Made by a program: the position numbers and the translations under genes. The notes under the pieces were generated by a model, which was given only the letters and a program-made list of their open reading frames with translations, had not been told where the DNA came from and made no database searches. A stretch of DNA of 64,000 nucleotides from assembly GCA_013215945.1 (NCBI GenBank), contig JABSOM010000009.1, positions 62,001 through 126,000 of the forward strand, written 5' to 3'. Below are positions 26,667 to 35,744 of this stretch, one piece after another. Within the stretch, counting starts at the first letter, position 1. Each line of letters opens with the position of its first letter. This DNA comes from Campylobacteraceae bacterium. GTDB lineage: Bacteria > Campylobacterota > Campylobacteria > Campylobacterales > Arcobacteraceae.

Positions 26667-26961
26667 AAAAATCTTAATTTCGCTTATTTTACTTGTAAGT
26701 AGTGCACAAGCACATACAGCGATTATGTCTTGTTTTGACAACGGCGATGAAAACATTGTATGCGAAGGTGGTTTTTCAGACGGTAGTTCAGCTAGTGGTA
26801 TTTTGTTTTTTATTAAACAAAATGAAACAACCATTATGGAAACCAGAATGAACGAAGACAGTGAAGTGGTTTTTAGAAAACCGCAAGGTGCTTATACTGT
26901 ACACTTTGATGCAGGAGAAGGTCATAAAATAGCTATAAAAGGGGAGGATATTGTAGAATGA
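26659..26961 (+). CDS. Small exported Feo-associated protein
   Basis: A 100-residue protein with signal peptide (residues 1-18, ending SSAQA) and mature start HTAIMSCFDNGDENIVCEGGFSDG. The mature domain is a short beta sandwich with one His at its N-terminus, two Cys and an FDAGEGH motif near the end. It resembles the last ~90 residues of DUF4198-like or carboxypeptidase-regulatory-like domains and may bind a metal or present it to FeoB. No biochemical role is known to me. Its start overlaps feoB by eight bases and its stop overlaps the next start as ATGA. Confidence 0.75.
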   Translation: MYKKILISLILLVSSAQAHTAIMSCFDNGDENIVCEGGFSDGSSASGILFFIKQNETTIMETRMNEDSEVVFRKPQGAYTVHFDAGEGHKIAIKGEDIVE

Positions 26962-27110
26962 GTATAGAAGAATATATTTTCACAGGCCTTATTTTAGCCT
27001 TTGCATTAGGCTATATTTACAAATCTCTTTTTAAAAGTAAGGGTTGTGGTTCTTGTGGGTGTGGAGATGAGAAAAGCAAAACTCCTAAAACTAAATGCAG
27101 TGATTCTTAA
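26958..27110 (+). CDS. FeoB-associated Cys-rich membrane protein (50 aa)
   Basis: This short frame encodes one membrane helix (IEEYIFTGLILAFALGYIY) followed by a Lys linker and the Cys-rich motif GCGSCGCGDEKSK, then KTKCSDS. Single-helix proteins with a C-terminal CxxCxC-type tail are a recurring companion of FeoB in many bacteria and are often called FeoB-associated Cys-rich proteins. The four to five cysteines could ligate iron or an Fe-S cluster on the cytosolic side. ATGA overlap with the upstream gene and a one-base gap to the ABC ATPase support translation. It was hidden by a longer competing frame. Confidence 0.8.
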   Translation: MSIEEYIFTGLILAFALGYIYKSLFKSKGCGSCGCGDEKSKTPKTKCSDS

Positions 27111-27111
27111 A

Positions 27112-28035
27112 ATGGAAAATGTAATTGAAGTAAGAAACCTAAGCCATGCTTATGGGAAAAAAAAGATTTATGACGATTTGAATTTTACTGTTAAAAAAGG
27201 CCAAATAGTAGGACTTTTAGGTAAAAATGGGGTAGGAAAAACCAGTTTAATTAATATCTTAATGGGATTTTTAAAACCACTTGGGGGAGAATGTTTAATT
27301 TTTGGTGAACCTTCATCATCTTTAAGTGAAAATACCAGAAAAAGAATTGGTTTATTACATGAAGGGCATCAGACTTTTGAATTTATGACCATTGAACAAA
27401 TTGAAAAATTCTATAGTCCTTTTTATGAAAAATGGCGTAAAGATATTTATTATGATTTAATGGATTTATTGGCATTACCAAAAACACATAAAATATCTAA
27501 TATGTCTTATGGGCAAAGGTCACAAGTAGTTCTTGGCCTAATTTTTGCTCAAGATCCTGATTTATTGGTACTGGATGATTATTCTATGGGTTTAGATGCA
27601 GGTTACAGACGATTATTCTTAGATTATCTTCATGATTTTGTCAAAAGCGAACAAAAAACGGTGTTTGTTACTTCTCATGTAGTTCAAGACCTTGAACACT
27701 TAATTGATGAAATCATTCTACTTAATAAGGGTGGAGAAATATTAAAAACAAACTTAGATGATTTATTAAACAACTTTAAATCCTATACCCTTGATTTTAC
27801 CCTTCCTAATGATTTAAAAATTAGGGAAATTGAGCGTTTGGTCAAAAGTGATGTTATTAGAAATATAGAAGTATCTAAAAATGCTCTAAGGCTTTATTCT
27901 TATGAAAATGAACAAGAAGTACTTAAAAATCTGCAAGCCTCACATAATGTTTTTGCACCGCTTAATCATACACATATAAACAGAAAAAAAATCAATTTAG
28001 AAGATGCTTTTATTGGTTTAATGGGGAGATATTAA
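27112..28035 (+). CDS. ABC transporter ATP-binding protein, Feo-linked
   Basis: An ATPase subunit of about 307 residues. Walker A is GLLGKNGVGKTS (~residues 36-47), the signature is NMSYGQRSQV, Walker B is LLVLDDYSMGLD and the switch His follows in VFVTSHV. The catalytic Glu after Walker B is replaced by Asp-Tyr (LDDYS rather than LDEP), which may slow hydrolysis. The C-terminal ~90 residues form an extension with alternating polarity. The true start is taken as ATG 27112 (MENVIEVRN), which begins one base after the preceding stop. The next gene begins on the last base of its stop (TAATG). Confidence 0.92.
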   Translation: MENVIEVRNLSHAYGKKKIYDDLNFTVKKGQIVGLLGKNGVGKTSLINILMGFLKPLGGECLIFGEPSSSLSENTRKRIGLLHEGHQTFEFMTIEQIEKFYSPFYEKWRKDIYYDLMDLLALPKTHKISNMSYGQRSQVVLGLIFAQDPDLLVLDDYSMGLDAGYRRLFLDYLHDFVKSEQKTVFVTSHVVQDLEHLIDEIILLNKGGEILKTNLDDLLNNFKSYTLDFTLPNDLKIREIERLVKSDVIRNIEVSKNALRLYSYENEQEVLKNLQASHNVFAPLNHTHINRKKINLEDAFIGLMGRY

Positions 28036-29942
28036 TGTTTCAAGCTATTTTATCAAAAGAGTTTTTAAAAATAAAATATATCTATTTCACTTTAGTAATT
28101 TTATTTATTGCTGTTTTATTGTATTTATATATAAGTACCTTACAAAATTTTACTAAAATAGAGCCACACAGTATGTTATGGTATCAAGCTGTGCATATTG
28201 GAAATATTTATTATGATGTTCTTAAATTTCTGCCTTCTTTTGCTGCTTTTATAATTGCACTGGCGCAGTTTCTTCCTGAAATTCATAAAAAGAAGTTTAG
28301 AATTCCTCTTCATTTACCTATCAATCAAAATAAAATGGTTTTTTTATATTTAAGTGTTGGTTTATTACTTTTAGTTTTAGTAAATAGTATTTTATTATTG
28401 TGTTTATACTTTATTTCATCTGTTTTTTATCCTTCTTTAATTGCAGTTTCTGCTATACAAACTGCTCTTCCTTGGATATTAGCATCTTTTGTCGTTTATA
28501 CTTTTTGTGTTGCAATTATGATAGAACCTTATTTTAAAAGAAAATTCTTATTATGTATATTAATGATTATGATTGTTTCATTCTTTTTCTTAAATGACAA
28601 ATATCAAGGCTATAACCACCTTTATACTTTTTTAACTGTTCTGCTTGTATTATCATTATTTATGCCTCTACTCTCTTTATATCGCTTTAAAAATGGGCAT
28701 TATTCATTGTTGAAAGAAAAAAGTTTTATTCCTAAACTTTCTTTTCTTATTTTTCTTGTATTGTTTTTAACTTCTTTTAGTTTTTTTCTGCCCTATAGTA
28801 CAAAAGCCCTTTCAAAAAATATTGATTTGGCTACTTATGTATTTTATTCTGCACCCCAAAAACAATTTATGTATAAACAACACTTAGGTTATCATCATTT
28901 TGTATATGGAAATGACAAAAATGAAAAACTTAGTTTAAAAGAGTATGAAAAAGCCTTACCCTTTATTTATTGGAGAAACTTAGATATACAAAAAAAACTA
29001 CCTATTGTAATTGATGGTATTTCTTATGATAAAAAAACGATAAAAAAAGCAAGACAAAGTTTTAAGTTTGCTTATAACAATGTAAATGAAAATATAAATC
29101 AAATAGCACTTTATCCTTTATTTAATCCAAGCAGTAAAAAAGGAATTATTTCTTTCCCTAACCTTATGTTTAATCTCGACCAAGAATTTAGTATTTATGA
29201 TTCAGAAGATAATAGTAAAGATGTAGAATTAAGTAAGCAATACACTCTTGCTTTAAAAAACAAAGGTTTTTCTTTTCCAGCTAAAATTATTGCGGGGAAA
29301 ACAACCAATATGAAACCTTTAGATGAAGGTTATTTTGTTCTTGATAACAAAAATAAACTTTTTCATTTCAAAAGATATGATGATGAACTGTTTATTAAAA
29401 ATGTTTCTTATGATTCAAAAATAAAAATCACACAAATTAAAATTGCTGAAAGTAGAAAAAAAGAATTTTATGGTTTGATAATAGATGAAAACAACAATGC
29501 TTATGTTCTTATGTATAAGAATTATAATTTTGTTAAATTACCATTAAAATACTACGATAGTAATACTATGAAACTTGAGATTTATGCAAATGCGGTGAAT
29601 AAACTCATTCGTTATAAAGATGAGAAGTATATTTATGCTGTTGCTTTTGATAAAAACTTCTCTTATCTTGATGAATTTAAAGTAGGCATTCCTCAAGTAA
29701 GTTCTTTGTATCAAACATTTTTTGATTATGCATATACCTTTAATATAAAAAAGAATCCTTACAAAAGTTATGAAGAATATTCTTTTGAGATAGGTGCAAA
29801 AAAAGCCTTTGTTTTATCTTTTTGTTTAGCTCTTTTATATTTACTTCTTTTTAGAAAAGAAAAAAAAGAAACAAGAATACTAAAATCGATACTTTTACTT
29901 TTTACGGGTTTGTATGGAGTTTTAATACTTGCAGTCTTATAA
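28035..29942 (+). CDS. ABC permease with large extracytoplasmic domain (possibly DUF4857)
   Basis: A 635-residue membrane protein partner of the preceding ATPase. About six helices occupy residues ~15-260, then a ~320-residue soluble, beta-rich region (about 262-585; e.g. YFVLDNKNKLFHFKRYDDE, KLPLKYYDSNTMKLEIYANAV), and two final helices near 593-635. The soluble part recalls DUF4857, a domain I associate with ABC genes of this kind, but I cannot verify it. The orientation suggests the domain faces the periplasm. The substrate is unknown; the location behind feoAB suggests iron. It ends the operon and faces pgi. Confidence 0.75.
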   Translation: MFQAILSKEFLKIKYIYFTLVILFIAVLLYLYISTLQNFTKIEPHSMLWYQAVHIGNIYYDVLKFLPSFAAFIIALAQFLPEIHKKKFRIPLHLPINQNKMVFLYLSVGLLLLVLVNSILLLCLYFISSVFYPSLIAVSAIQTALPWILASFVVYTFCVAIMIEPYFKRKFLLCILMIMIVSFFFLNDKYQGYNHLYTFLTVLLVLSLFMPLLSLYRFKNGHYSLLKEKSFIPKLSFLIFLVLFLTSFSFFLPYSTKALSKNIDLATYVFYSAPQKQFMYKQHLGYHHFVYGNDKNEKLSLKEYEKALPFIYWRNLDIQKKLPIVIDGISYDKKTIKKARQSFKFAYNNVNENINQIALYPLFNPSSKKGIISFPNLMFNLDQEFSIYDSEDNSKDVELSKQYTLALKNKGFSFPAKIIAGKTTNMKPLDEGYFVLDNKNKLFHFKRYDDELFIKNVSYDSKIKITQIKIAESRKKEFYGLIIDENNNAYVLMYKNYNFVKLPLKYYDSNTMKLEIYANAVNKLIRYKDEKYIYAVAFDKNFSYLDEFKVGIPQVSSLYQTFFDYAYTFNIKKNPYKSYEEYSFEIGAKKAFVLSFCLALLYLLLFRKEKKETRILKSILLLFTGLYGVLILAVL

Positions 29943-29972
29943 CGCAGAGAAGAGATTTTTTTCTCTACGTTT
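29940..29972. terminator. Possible bidirectional terminator after the Feo operon
   Basis: AACGcAGAGAA and TTCTCTaCGTT form an imperfect stem separated by GAGATTTTT, starting at the permease stop codon. There is no long T tract, and the convergent pgi gene lies downstream. Moderate support. Confidence 0.4.
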
Positions 29973-30028
29973 AATGCTATATTTAAATTACTAAAGTCAA
30001 TTTATATATAAAAACAATTACGTCGAAA

Positions 30029-31678
30029 TTAAAGACTTTCGCTCCACTTAGAAATACTTTTTAGCAAACCAGCACTTGAAGAATCCAGTTCTTCTTCATT
30101 TACTTTTTTATCTCCTACTACTAAAGATAACATTTCAGTAGCCAATTCTTTTCCAAGCTCAACACCCCATTGATCAAAAGAATCCACACCCCATATCACA
30201 CCTTCTACAAAAACTCTGTGTTCATACAAAGCAATAATTTTTCCAAGTGTTTTTGGATCCAATTTTTTATACATTAAGGTAGTTGAAGGTCTGTTGCCTT
30301 TAAATTGTCTGTGCGGCGCCAAACGAATCGCTTCTTCATGAGAAACACCTCTTTTTTTAAGTACTTTAATTACCTCATCCAAGCGTCTTCCTGCCATTAA
30401 TGCTTGGCTTTGTGCCAGACAATTTGCAAGTAAAAGATTATTGTGCTCATCCATATCTTTCTCATGTTTGTTAACAGCTACTAAAAATTCACAAGGAACT
30501 ATTTCTGAACCTTGATGCAATAACTGAAAAAACGAGTGTTGAGAATTGGTACCTGCATCACCCCAAACAACTGCTCCTGTTCGTACATGAATACTATCCC
30601 CATTAGAAGAAATACTCTTGCCATTACTTTCCATATCTAATTGTTGAATATAAGAAGGAAAAGAACTTAAACGCTGATCATAAGGTAAGAGAGCCCGTGT
30701 AGAATAATCACAGATATTAATATGCCAAATACCAATTAATGCGAGGAGTACTGGTATATTTTCTTCCAGAGGAGTATTTTTAAAATGCTGATCCATTTCA
30801 TAAGCACCTTCTAAAAACTCTGTAAAGTTTTTCATACCAATGGCAATCATTACACCTAACCCAATAGCACTCCAAATTGAGTATCGTCCCCCAACCCAGT
30901 CCCAGTATCCAAATACTCGCTCTTCTTTTATTCCAAATTCTTTTGTTTTTTCATGAGCGGTTGAAATAGCTACAAAGTGTTCTTTAGCACCATTTTCGCC
31001 AACCCCCTTGATCATCCATTTTAATGCGGTTTTTGCATTGGTCATAGTTTCAATAGTAACAAAGGTTTTTGAAGCAACTAAAATTAAAGTATCACTGGGA
31101 TCAAGCGTATTTAAAACATCGTATATATGTGAAGAATCAATATTAGATACAAAATGAATTGTTGGCCCATCATGGTAAGGTTTTAAAGCTTTTGTAACCA
31201 TTGAAGGTCCTAAGTGCGATCCTCCTATTCCAATATTAACAACATTTTTGAATTTTTTTCCAGTCGAAGATAAAATACTCCCCTCTCTAATACCATCAGA
31301 AAAAGCTTTCATTTTTAATAAACTCTCATTAATATCAGGCATGATATCTTTTCCATCTACATATATAGGCTCATGGGATTGATTTCTTAAAGCTATGTGC
31401 AATACTGCTCTGTTTTCAGTGATATTAATTCTATCCCCTCTATACATTGCTTCTCTTTTTTCTTCTAGTTTACATACCCCTGCTAATTCAATTAATGTTT
31501 TTTTAATTGCTTTATCAATATGTACTTTTGAATAATCAAGAACCATATCTTCACAAGAAGTACTAAATTCATTAAATCGTTCTGGATTTAAGGTAAACAT
31601 TTCATTAATGGTACTTTCATCTACTTGTTCTTTTAATTGTTTTAATTTATTGAAAAGTTTATCTCTTTTTTCATTCAT
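30029..31678 (-). CDS. pgi: Glucose-6-phosphate isomerase
   Basis: Interconverts glucose-6-phosphate and fructose-6-phosphate. The 549-residue length fits the long bacterial form. Conserved blocks: NIGIGGSHLGPSMVTKAL, the SKTFVTIETMTNAKTALKW phosphate loop, VGGRYSIWSAIGLGV, the QQLDMESNGKS segment with the catalytic Glu, and the final EHRVFVEGVIWGVDSFDQWGVELGK. It lies at the end of the zwf-pgl-edd-pgi block, 92 bases after edd. In this set it can feed gluconeogenic hexose into the Entner-Doudoroff branch or bring fructose-6-P into it. Confidence 0.97.
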   Translation of the reverse strand: MNEKRDKLFNKLKQLKEQVDESTINEMFTLNPERFNEFSTSCEDMVLDYSKVHIDKAIKKTLIELAGVCKLEEKREAMYRGDRINITENRAVLHIALRNQSHEPIYVDGKDIMPDINESLLKMKAFSDGIREGSILSSTGKKFKNVVNIGIGGSHLGPSMVTKALKPYHDGPTIHFVSNIDSSHIYDVLNTLDPSDTLILVASKTFVTIETMTNAKTALKWMIKGVGENGAKEHFVAISTAHEKTKEFGIKEERVFGYWDWVGGRYSIWSAIGLGVMIAIGMKNFTEFLEGAYEMDQHFKNTPLEENIPVLLALIGIWHINICDYSTRALLPYDQRLSSFPSYIQQLDMESNGKSISSNGDSIHVRTGAVVWGDAGTNSQHSFFQLLHQGSEIVPCEFLVAVNKHEKDMDEHNNLLLANCLAQSQALMAGRRLDEVIKVLKKRGVSHEEAIRLAPHRQFKGNRPSTTLMYKKLDPKTLGKIIALYEHRVFVEGVIWGVDSFDQWGVELGKELATEMLSLVVGDKKVNEEELDSSSAGLLKSISKWSESL

Positions 31679-31770
31679 ATTAACTCTTTCTCTCTCATTT
31701 TTATAAGGCTTCTTTTTTATTTTTCATATTCTGTAAAATTTTTCTTTTTAATTTGTGATCTTATCTTTAC

Positions 31771-33600
31771 CTAGTTTTTTTCCTCTCCAGGTAAATCAAA
31801 AATAGAAGCACCCTCTTCAGCACTGCTTATACAATATCTTACACTTGAAAACAAATCTCTTCCAAAACCATATACATTATGAGAGACATCGACTTTTTCT
31901 TCTTTTCTATTAGATAATTCCTCTTGCGTAACTTCTACATGTAATTCACCCTTAAGTACATCCAAACAAATAATATCATTATCACGGATAAGTGAGATAA
32001 CTCCCCCTTTTGCAGCTTCTGATACCATATGTATAGCTGAAGGTACTTTTCCAGAAGCCCCCGACATTCTACCATCTGTTACAATTGCTACATTAAAACC
32101 CTTATCTTGCAAGACTCCTAAAGCAGGTAATAAACCATGAAGTTCAGGCATTCCATTTGATTTAGGTCCTTGGTATTTAACCACCGCTACAAAATCTTTT
32201 TCTAATTTTCCTTCTTTAAAAGCATTTTGCAATTCATCTTGAGAAGAAAAAATAAGAGCAGGTGCTTTAATATATAAGTGATTTTCTCTTAAAGCCGATG
32301 TTTTAATAACCGATCTTCCAATATTACCTTTTAAGAGTTTTAATCCCCCTTCTTTAGAAAAAGGTTTGGCATAAGAAGAAAGAACATTTAAATCTCTTGA
32401 AACCTTAGGACCTTTTGTAAATACTAAACGATTATTATCTAAGGCGGGTTCTACTATATAATTCTTTAAACCCTTCCCTACTACTGTTTGAACATCTTCA
32501 AAAACTAAACCAGCTTCAATAAGCTCATGAATAACAACACTCATTCCTCCTGCATCTCTAAAGTGATTAACATCAGCACTTCCATTTGGATACATTCTAC
32601 ATAATAAAGGAGTTACTTTAGAAATAGCATCAAAATCATCCCAGTTGATAACAATTCCAGCTGCTTTTGCCATAGCTATTATATGTATAGTATGATTAGA
32701 AGATCCCCCTGTTGCCATAAGACCAACAATAGCATTTACAAAACTTCTTTCATCAAGAATATCTGCTATGCAGGTGTAATTATCGCTTAAAGAAGTCATT
32801 TTTAAAATTCGTTTACAGGCTTCTTGTGTTAAAACATCTCTTAATTGTGTATTGGTATTAACAAAAGAAGCATTAGGAAGCTGTAGTCCCATCATTTCTA
32901 ATAACATTTGATTGGAATTTGCTGTTCCATAAAATGTACAAGTACCACTGCTGTGATAAGAAGCGGACTCTACTTTTAATAAGGTGTTTTTATCTACTTT
33001 TCCTGCTGCATAATCTTGTCGTACATGAGATTTTTTACTGTTTGATATCCCTGAGGTCATTGGTCCTGCTGGAATAAACATAGCAGGTAAATGTCCAAAA
33101 GATAAAGCACCAATTAATAAACCAGGAACAATTTTATCGCATATTCCTAAAAAAACAGCTCCATCGTATACATTATGAGATAAACCAATAGCAGTACCCA
33201 TTGCAATATTGTCTCTTGAAAAAAGACTTAACTCCATTCCTTCTTGCCCTTGTGTAACTCCATCACACATAGCAGGAACACCTGCTGATACTTGTGCCGT
33301 TGCACCTTCTAGCATAAGTGTTCGTTTAATTAGTGAGGGATATACACTATAAGGCTCATGTGCAGATAACATATCATTGTAAGACGTTATAATAGCAATA
33401 TTGGCATTTTTACTACCTCTAAGAGATTCTTTTTCTTTGTCATTCATAGGTGCCATTGCATGCGCTAAATTACTGCAACCCAAAGAAGTACGATTAACTC
33501 CTTTAGTTTTTGCTTTTTCTACTCTTTCCAAATAAATTGAACGACTTTTTTTAGACCTATTTATGATGTTTTCTGTGATTTCTAAGATTATTTTATTCAT
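31771..33600 (-). CDS. edd: 6-phosphogluconate dehydratase
   Basis: Converts 6-phosphogluconate to 2-keto-3-deoxy-6-phosphogluconate, the defining Entner-Doudoroff step. The protein has 609 residues, full length for Edd. It belongs to the IlvD/Edd family with a 4Fe-4S cluster; cluster and substrate segments include AMCDGVTQGQEGM, LGICDKIVPGLL, and ATGGSSNHTIH. The GRMSGASGKVPSAIH block near the C-terminus is diagnostic. Its start overlaps the pgl stop region by eight bases, showing translational coupling. The oxygen-sensitive cluster suggests best activity under low oxygen. Confidence 0.97.
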   Translation of the reverse strand: MNKIILEITENIINRSKKSRSIYLERVEKAKTKGVNRTSLGCSNLAHAMAPMNDKEKESLRGSKNANIAIITSYNDMLSAHEPYSVYPSLIKRTLMLEGATAQVSAGVPAMCDGVTQGQEGMELSLFSRDNIAMGTAIGLSHNVYDGAVFLGICDKIVPGLLIGALSFGHLPAMFIPAGPMTSGISNSKKSHVRQDYAAGKVDKNTLLKVESASYHSSGTCTFYGTANSNQMLLEMMGLQLPNASFVNTNTQLRDVLTQEACKRILKMTSLSDNYTCIADILDERSFVNAIVGLMATGGSSNHTIHIIAMAKAAGIVINWDDFDAISKVTPLLCRMYPNGSADVNHFRDAGGMSVVIHELIEAGLVFEDVQTVVGKGLKNYIVEPALDNNRLVFTKGPKVSRDLNVLSSYAKPFSKEGGLKLLKGNIGRSVIKTSALRENHLYIKAPALIFSSQDELQNAFKEGKLEKDFVAVVKYQGPKSNGMPELHGLLPALGVLQDKGFNVAIVTDGRMSGASGKVPSAIHMVSEAAKGGVISLIRDNDIICLDVLKGELHVEVTQEELSNRKEEKVDVSHNVYGFGRDLFSSVRYCISSAEEGASIFDLPGEEKN

Positions 33601-34288
33601 GTGTAAAAACCTCCACGATTTTTTCTTTTTGATTAAGAATTGAAGATATTGGCATTGTCTTTATATCTTCTTGTTTTAAAGCATTTCTAAAAACTTCATT
33701 CTTTTTTGAACCCTCAAAATGCAAATAAATATTATGGGAAGAAAGAATGGCTTTTTTTGTTAAACTCATTCGCTCATAAGGTGCTGTATCTGGTTTCATA
33801 TGCACACATAAACTTTGATTATTATCATCATACGCTTCTTTTAATTTTACATTGTTTGGAAATAATGAAGCCGTATGTCCATCTTCTCCCATACCTAATA
33901 CAAGTACATCAAAAGGAAAAAGCTCTTTTTTATAAATAGCAGAGCATATAAGCTCAGCATCTTGTGCTTTTATGTTTTTTTGATACATAGAAACAAAATG
34001 GGCTTCTTTTGCACAGTTCTTTAATAAATGGGTTTTAATCAAAAGAGCATTACTATCTTTATTATCTTCCTCTATCCATCTCTCATCCACTAAAGCAATA
34101 TTTACTTTATTCCATGCAATATTGCATTTACTTAATTTTTCAAATAAGGGTTTAGGGGTACTTCCCCCAGAAAGTAATAAACTTGCTTTTCCATTTTTTA
34201 AAATACCTGTACTTAAAGCAGAAATGATTTTTGAAGAAAGATTTTCTATGAGTTCTTCTTTTCTTTTAAAATTATTAAGTTTATTCAT
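33593..34288 (-). CDS. pgl: 6-phosphogluconolactonase
   Basis: Hydrolyses 6-phosphogluconolactone to 6-phosphogluconate. The sequence shows the glucosamine-6-phosphate isomerase/6PGL superfamily pattern: LLLSGGSTPKPLFEKL near the N-terminus, VDERWIEEDNKDSN, and the diagnostic VLGMGEDGHTASLFPN. The frame extends to 34315, but two ATGs at 34291 and 34288 follow an AAGG site at the expected distance, so the true protein starts there. It overlaps zwf upstream and edd downstream by a few bases each, so the three genes form a coupled operon. Confidence 0.94.
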   Translation of the reverse strand: MNKLNNFKRKEELIENLSSKIISALSTGILKNGKASLLLSGGSTPKPLFEKLSKCNIAWNKVNIALVDERWIEEDNKDSNALLIKTHLLKNCAKEAHFVSMYQKNIKAQDAELICSAIYKKELFPFDVLVLGMGEDGHTASLFPNNVKLKEAYDDNNQSLCVHMKPDTAPYERMSLTKKAILSSHNIYLHFEGSKKNEVFRNALKQEDIKTMPISSILNQKEKIVEVFTHE

Positions 34289-35744
34289 CATTCCACGCCC
34301 TTCCATCTTTTGCAATTAATTGTACTGCTGCACTGGGACCATTGGAACCAGCAGAATAACTCTTCATAGGACTTAAATCTTCATCCCAAGCTTTTATAAT
34401 AGAATCCGTCCATTTCCATGCCGCTTCCACTTCATCAAGCCTCATAAACAGTGTTGGATTATCATGAATAACATCTAAAATCAAGCGTTCATAAGCTTCA
34501 TGATTCCTTTTTGTCTCTAAAGGAGAATTTAATTCTAAATTTACTTCTTGTACTTTCATACTATCACTTAAACCAGGTACTTTATTTAATAAAGAAAGCG
34601 TAATACTCTCTTCTGGTTGTAAAGTAATAACAAGTTTATTAGCAGGCATAGAAGCATCATTATTTTTAAAAATAGAATGAGGTACAGATTTAAACTGAAT
34701 AACAATTTCAGAATTTCTCTTTTGCATTCTTTTTCCACTTCTAATATAAAAAGGAACACCATTCCAACGCCAGTTATCAATATCAACTTTAATAGCAGCA
34801 AAAGTTTCTGTTTTACTATTACTTACTCCCTCACCTTCTAAATAACCAGGTACACTTTTGCCTTCACTCATACCTTTTTTATATTGTGCTCTTACTGTAT
34901 GAGAAGCTATATCAGAAATAGTAATTTTTCGTAAAGACCTAAGAACTTTTACTTTTTCATCTCTTACACTGTCAGCATCTAAAGAACAAGGTGGCTCCAT
35001 TGCGATTAAACACAGCAATTGCATTAAATGATTTTGTATCATATCTCGCATAGCTCCATACTGGTCATAATACGCCCAACGCCCTTCAACCCCAACACTT
35101 TCAGCAACAGTAATTTGAATATGATCAATATTAGATGCATCCCATAAAGGCATGATAAATCTGTTTGAAAAACGTAAAGCAAGAATATTCTGTACTGTTT
35201 CTTTTCCTAAATAATGATCAATTCTGTATATTTGTCGCTCGCTAAAATATTTAAGAACTTCTGTATTAAGAGCTTGAGAAGAAAGTAAATCTCTTCCAAT
35301 AGGTTTCTCTAGTACTACTCTACTGTTTTTTGTAATTAACTTCCACTCACTTAAGGCTTTACAAATATCTGCAAAAAAATCAGGTGCTGTTGAAAGATAG
35401 GAAATTCGGTTTGTATTTGAAGAGTTTTGTAAGGTTATACTTAAATTTGAATAGGTACTATTATCAGCAAAATCTACTTTTTCAATAAACAATATCTTTG
35501 AAAAAGCTTTAAAATCATTTTGACTAAAAGCATCATCTTTTATAAACTCTTGTAATTTAGATTTAATTAATTTAATATTTTCTTCATGAGTAATATTTCT
35601 TCTTGTAACAATTATAATTCTACTTGAATCATCTAAGTATTTTTCATTAAACAGATGATATAAAGCAGGTAATAATTTTCTAAAGGACAAGTCTCCATGT
35701 CCTCCAAATATTATAATGTCACTGTTTGTATTTATAATATTCAT
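34281..35744 (-). CDS. zwf: Glucose-6-phosphate 1-dehydrogenase
   Basis: Oxidises glucose-6-phosphate to 6-phosphogluconolactone, producing NADPH (or NADH). The nucleotide-binding motif IIIFGGHGDLSFRKLLPAL is at residues ~10-28. EKPIGRDL and the catalytic RIDHYLGKETVQN block (including the catalytic His region) are intact, as is YIRSGKRM. Length 487 is typical. The ATG is preceded by a good AAAAGGAAAT site. It is the first gene of the zwf-pgl-edd unit. A 441-bp upstream region contains a short tandem repeat but no recognised regulator site. Confidence 0.97.
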   Translation of the reverse strand: MNIINTNSDIIIFGGHGDLSFRKLLPALYHLFNEKYLDDSSRIIIVTRRNITHEENIKLIKSKLQEFIKDDAFSQNDFKAFSKILFIEKVDFADNSTYSNLSITLQNSSNTNRISYLSTAPDFFADICKALSEWKLITKNSRVVLEKPIGRDLLSSQALNTEVLKYFSERQIYRIDHYLGKETVQNILALRFSNRFIMPLWDASNIDHIQITVAESVGVEGRWAYYDQYGAMRDMIQNHLMQLLCLIAMEPPCSLDADSVRDEKVKVLRSLRKITISDIASHTVRAQYKKGMSEGKSVPGYLEGEGVSNSKTETFAAIKVDIDNWRWNGVPFYIRSGKRMQKRNSEIVIQFKSVPHSIFKNNDASMPANKLVITLQPEESITLSLLNKVPGLSDSMKVQEVNLELNSPLETKRNHEAYERLILDVIHDNPTLFMRLDEVEAAWKWTDSIIKAWDEDLSPMKSYSAGSNGPSAAVQLIAKDGRAWNDE

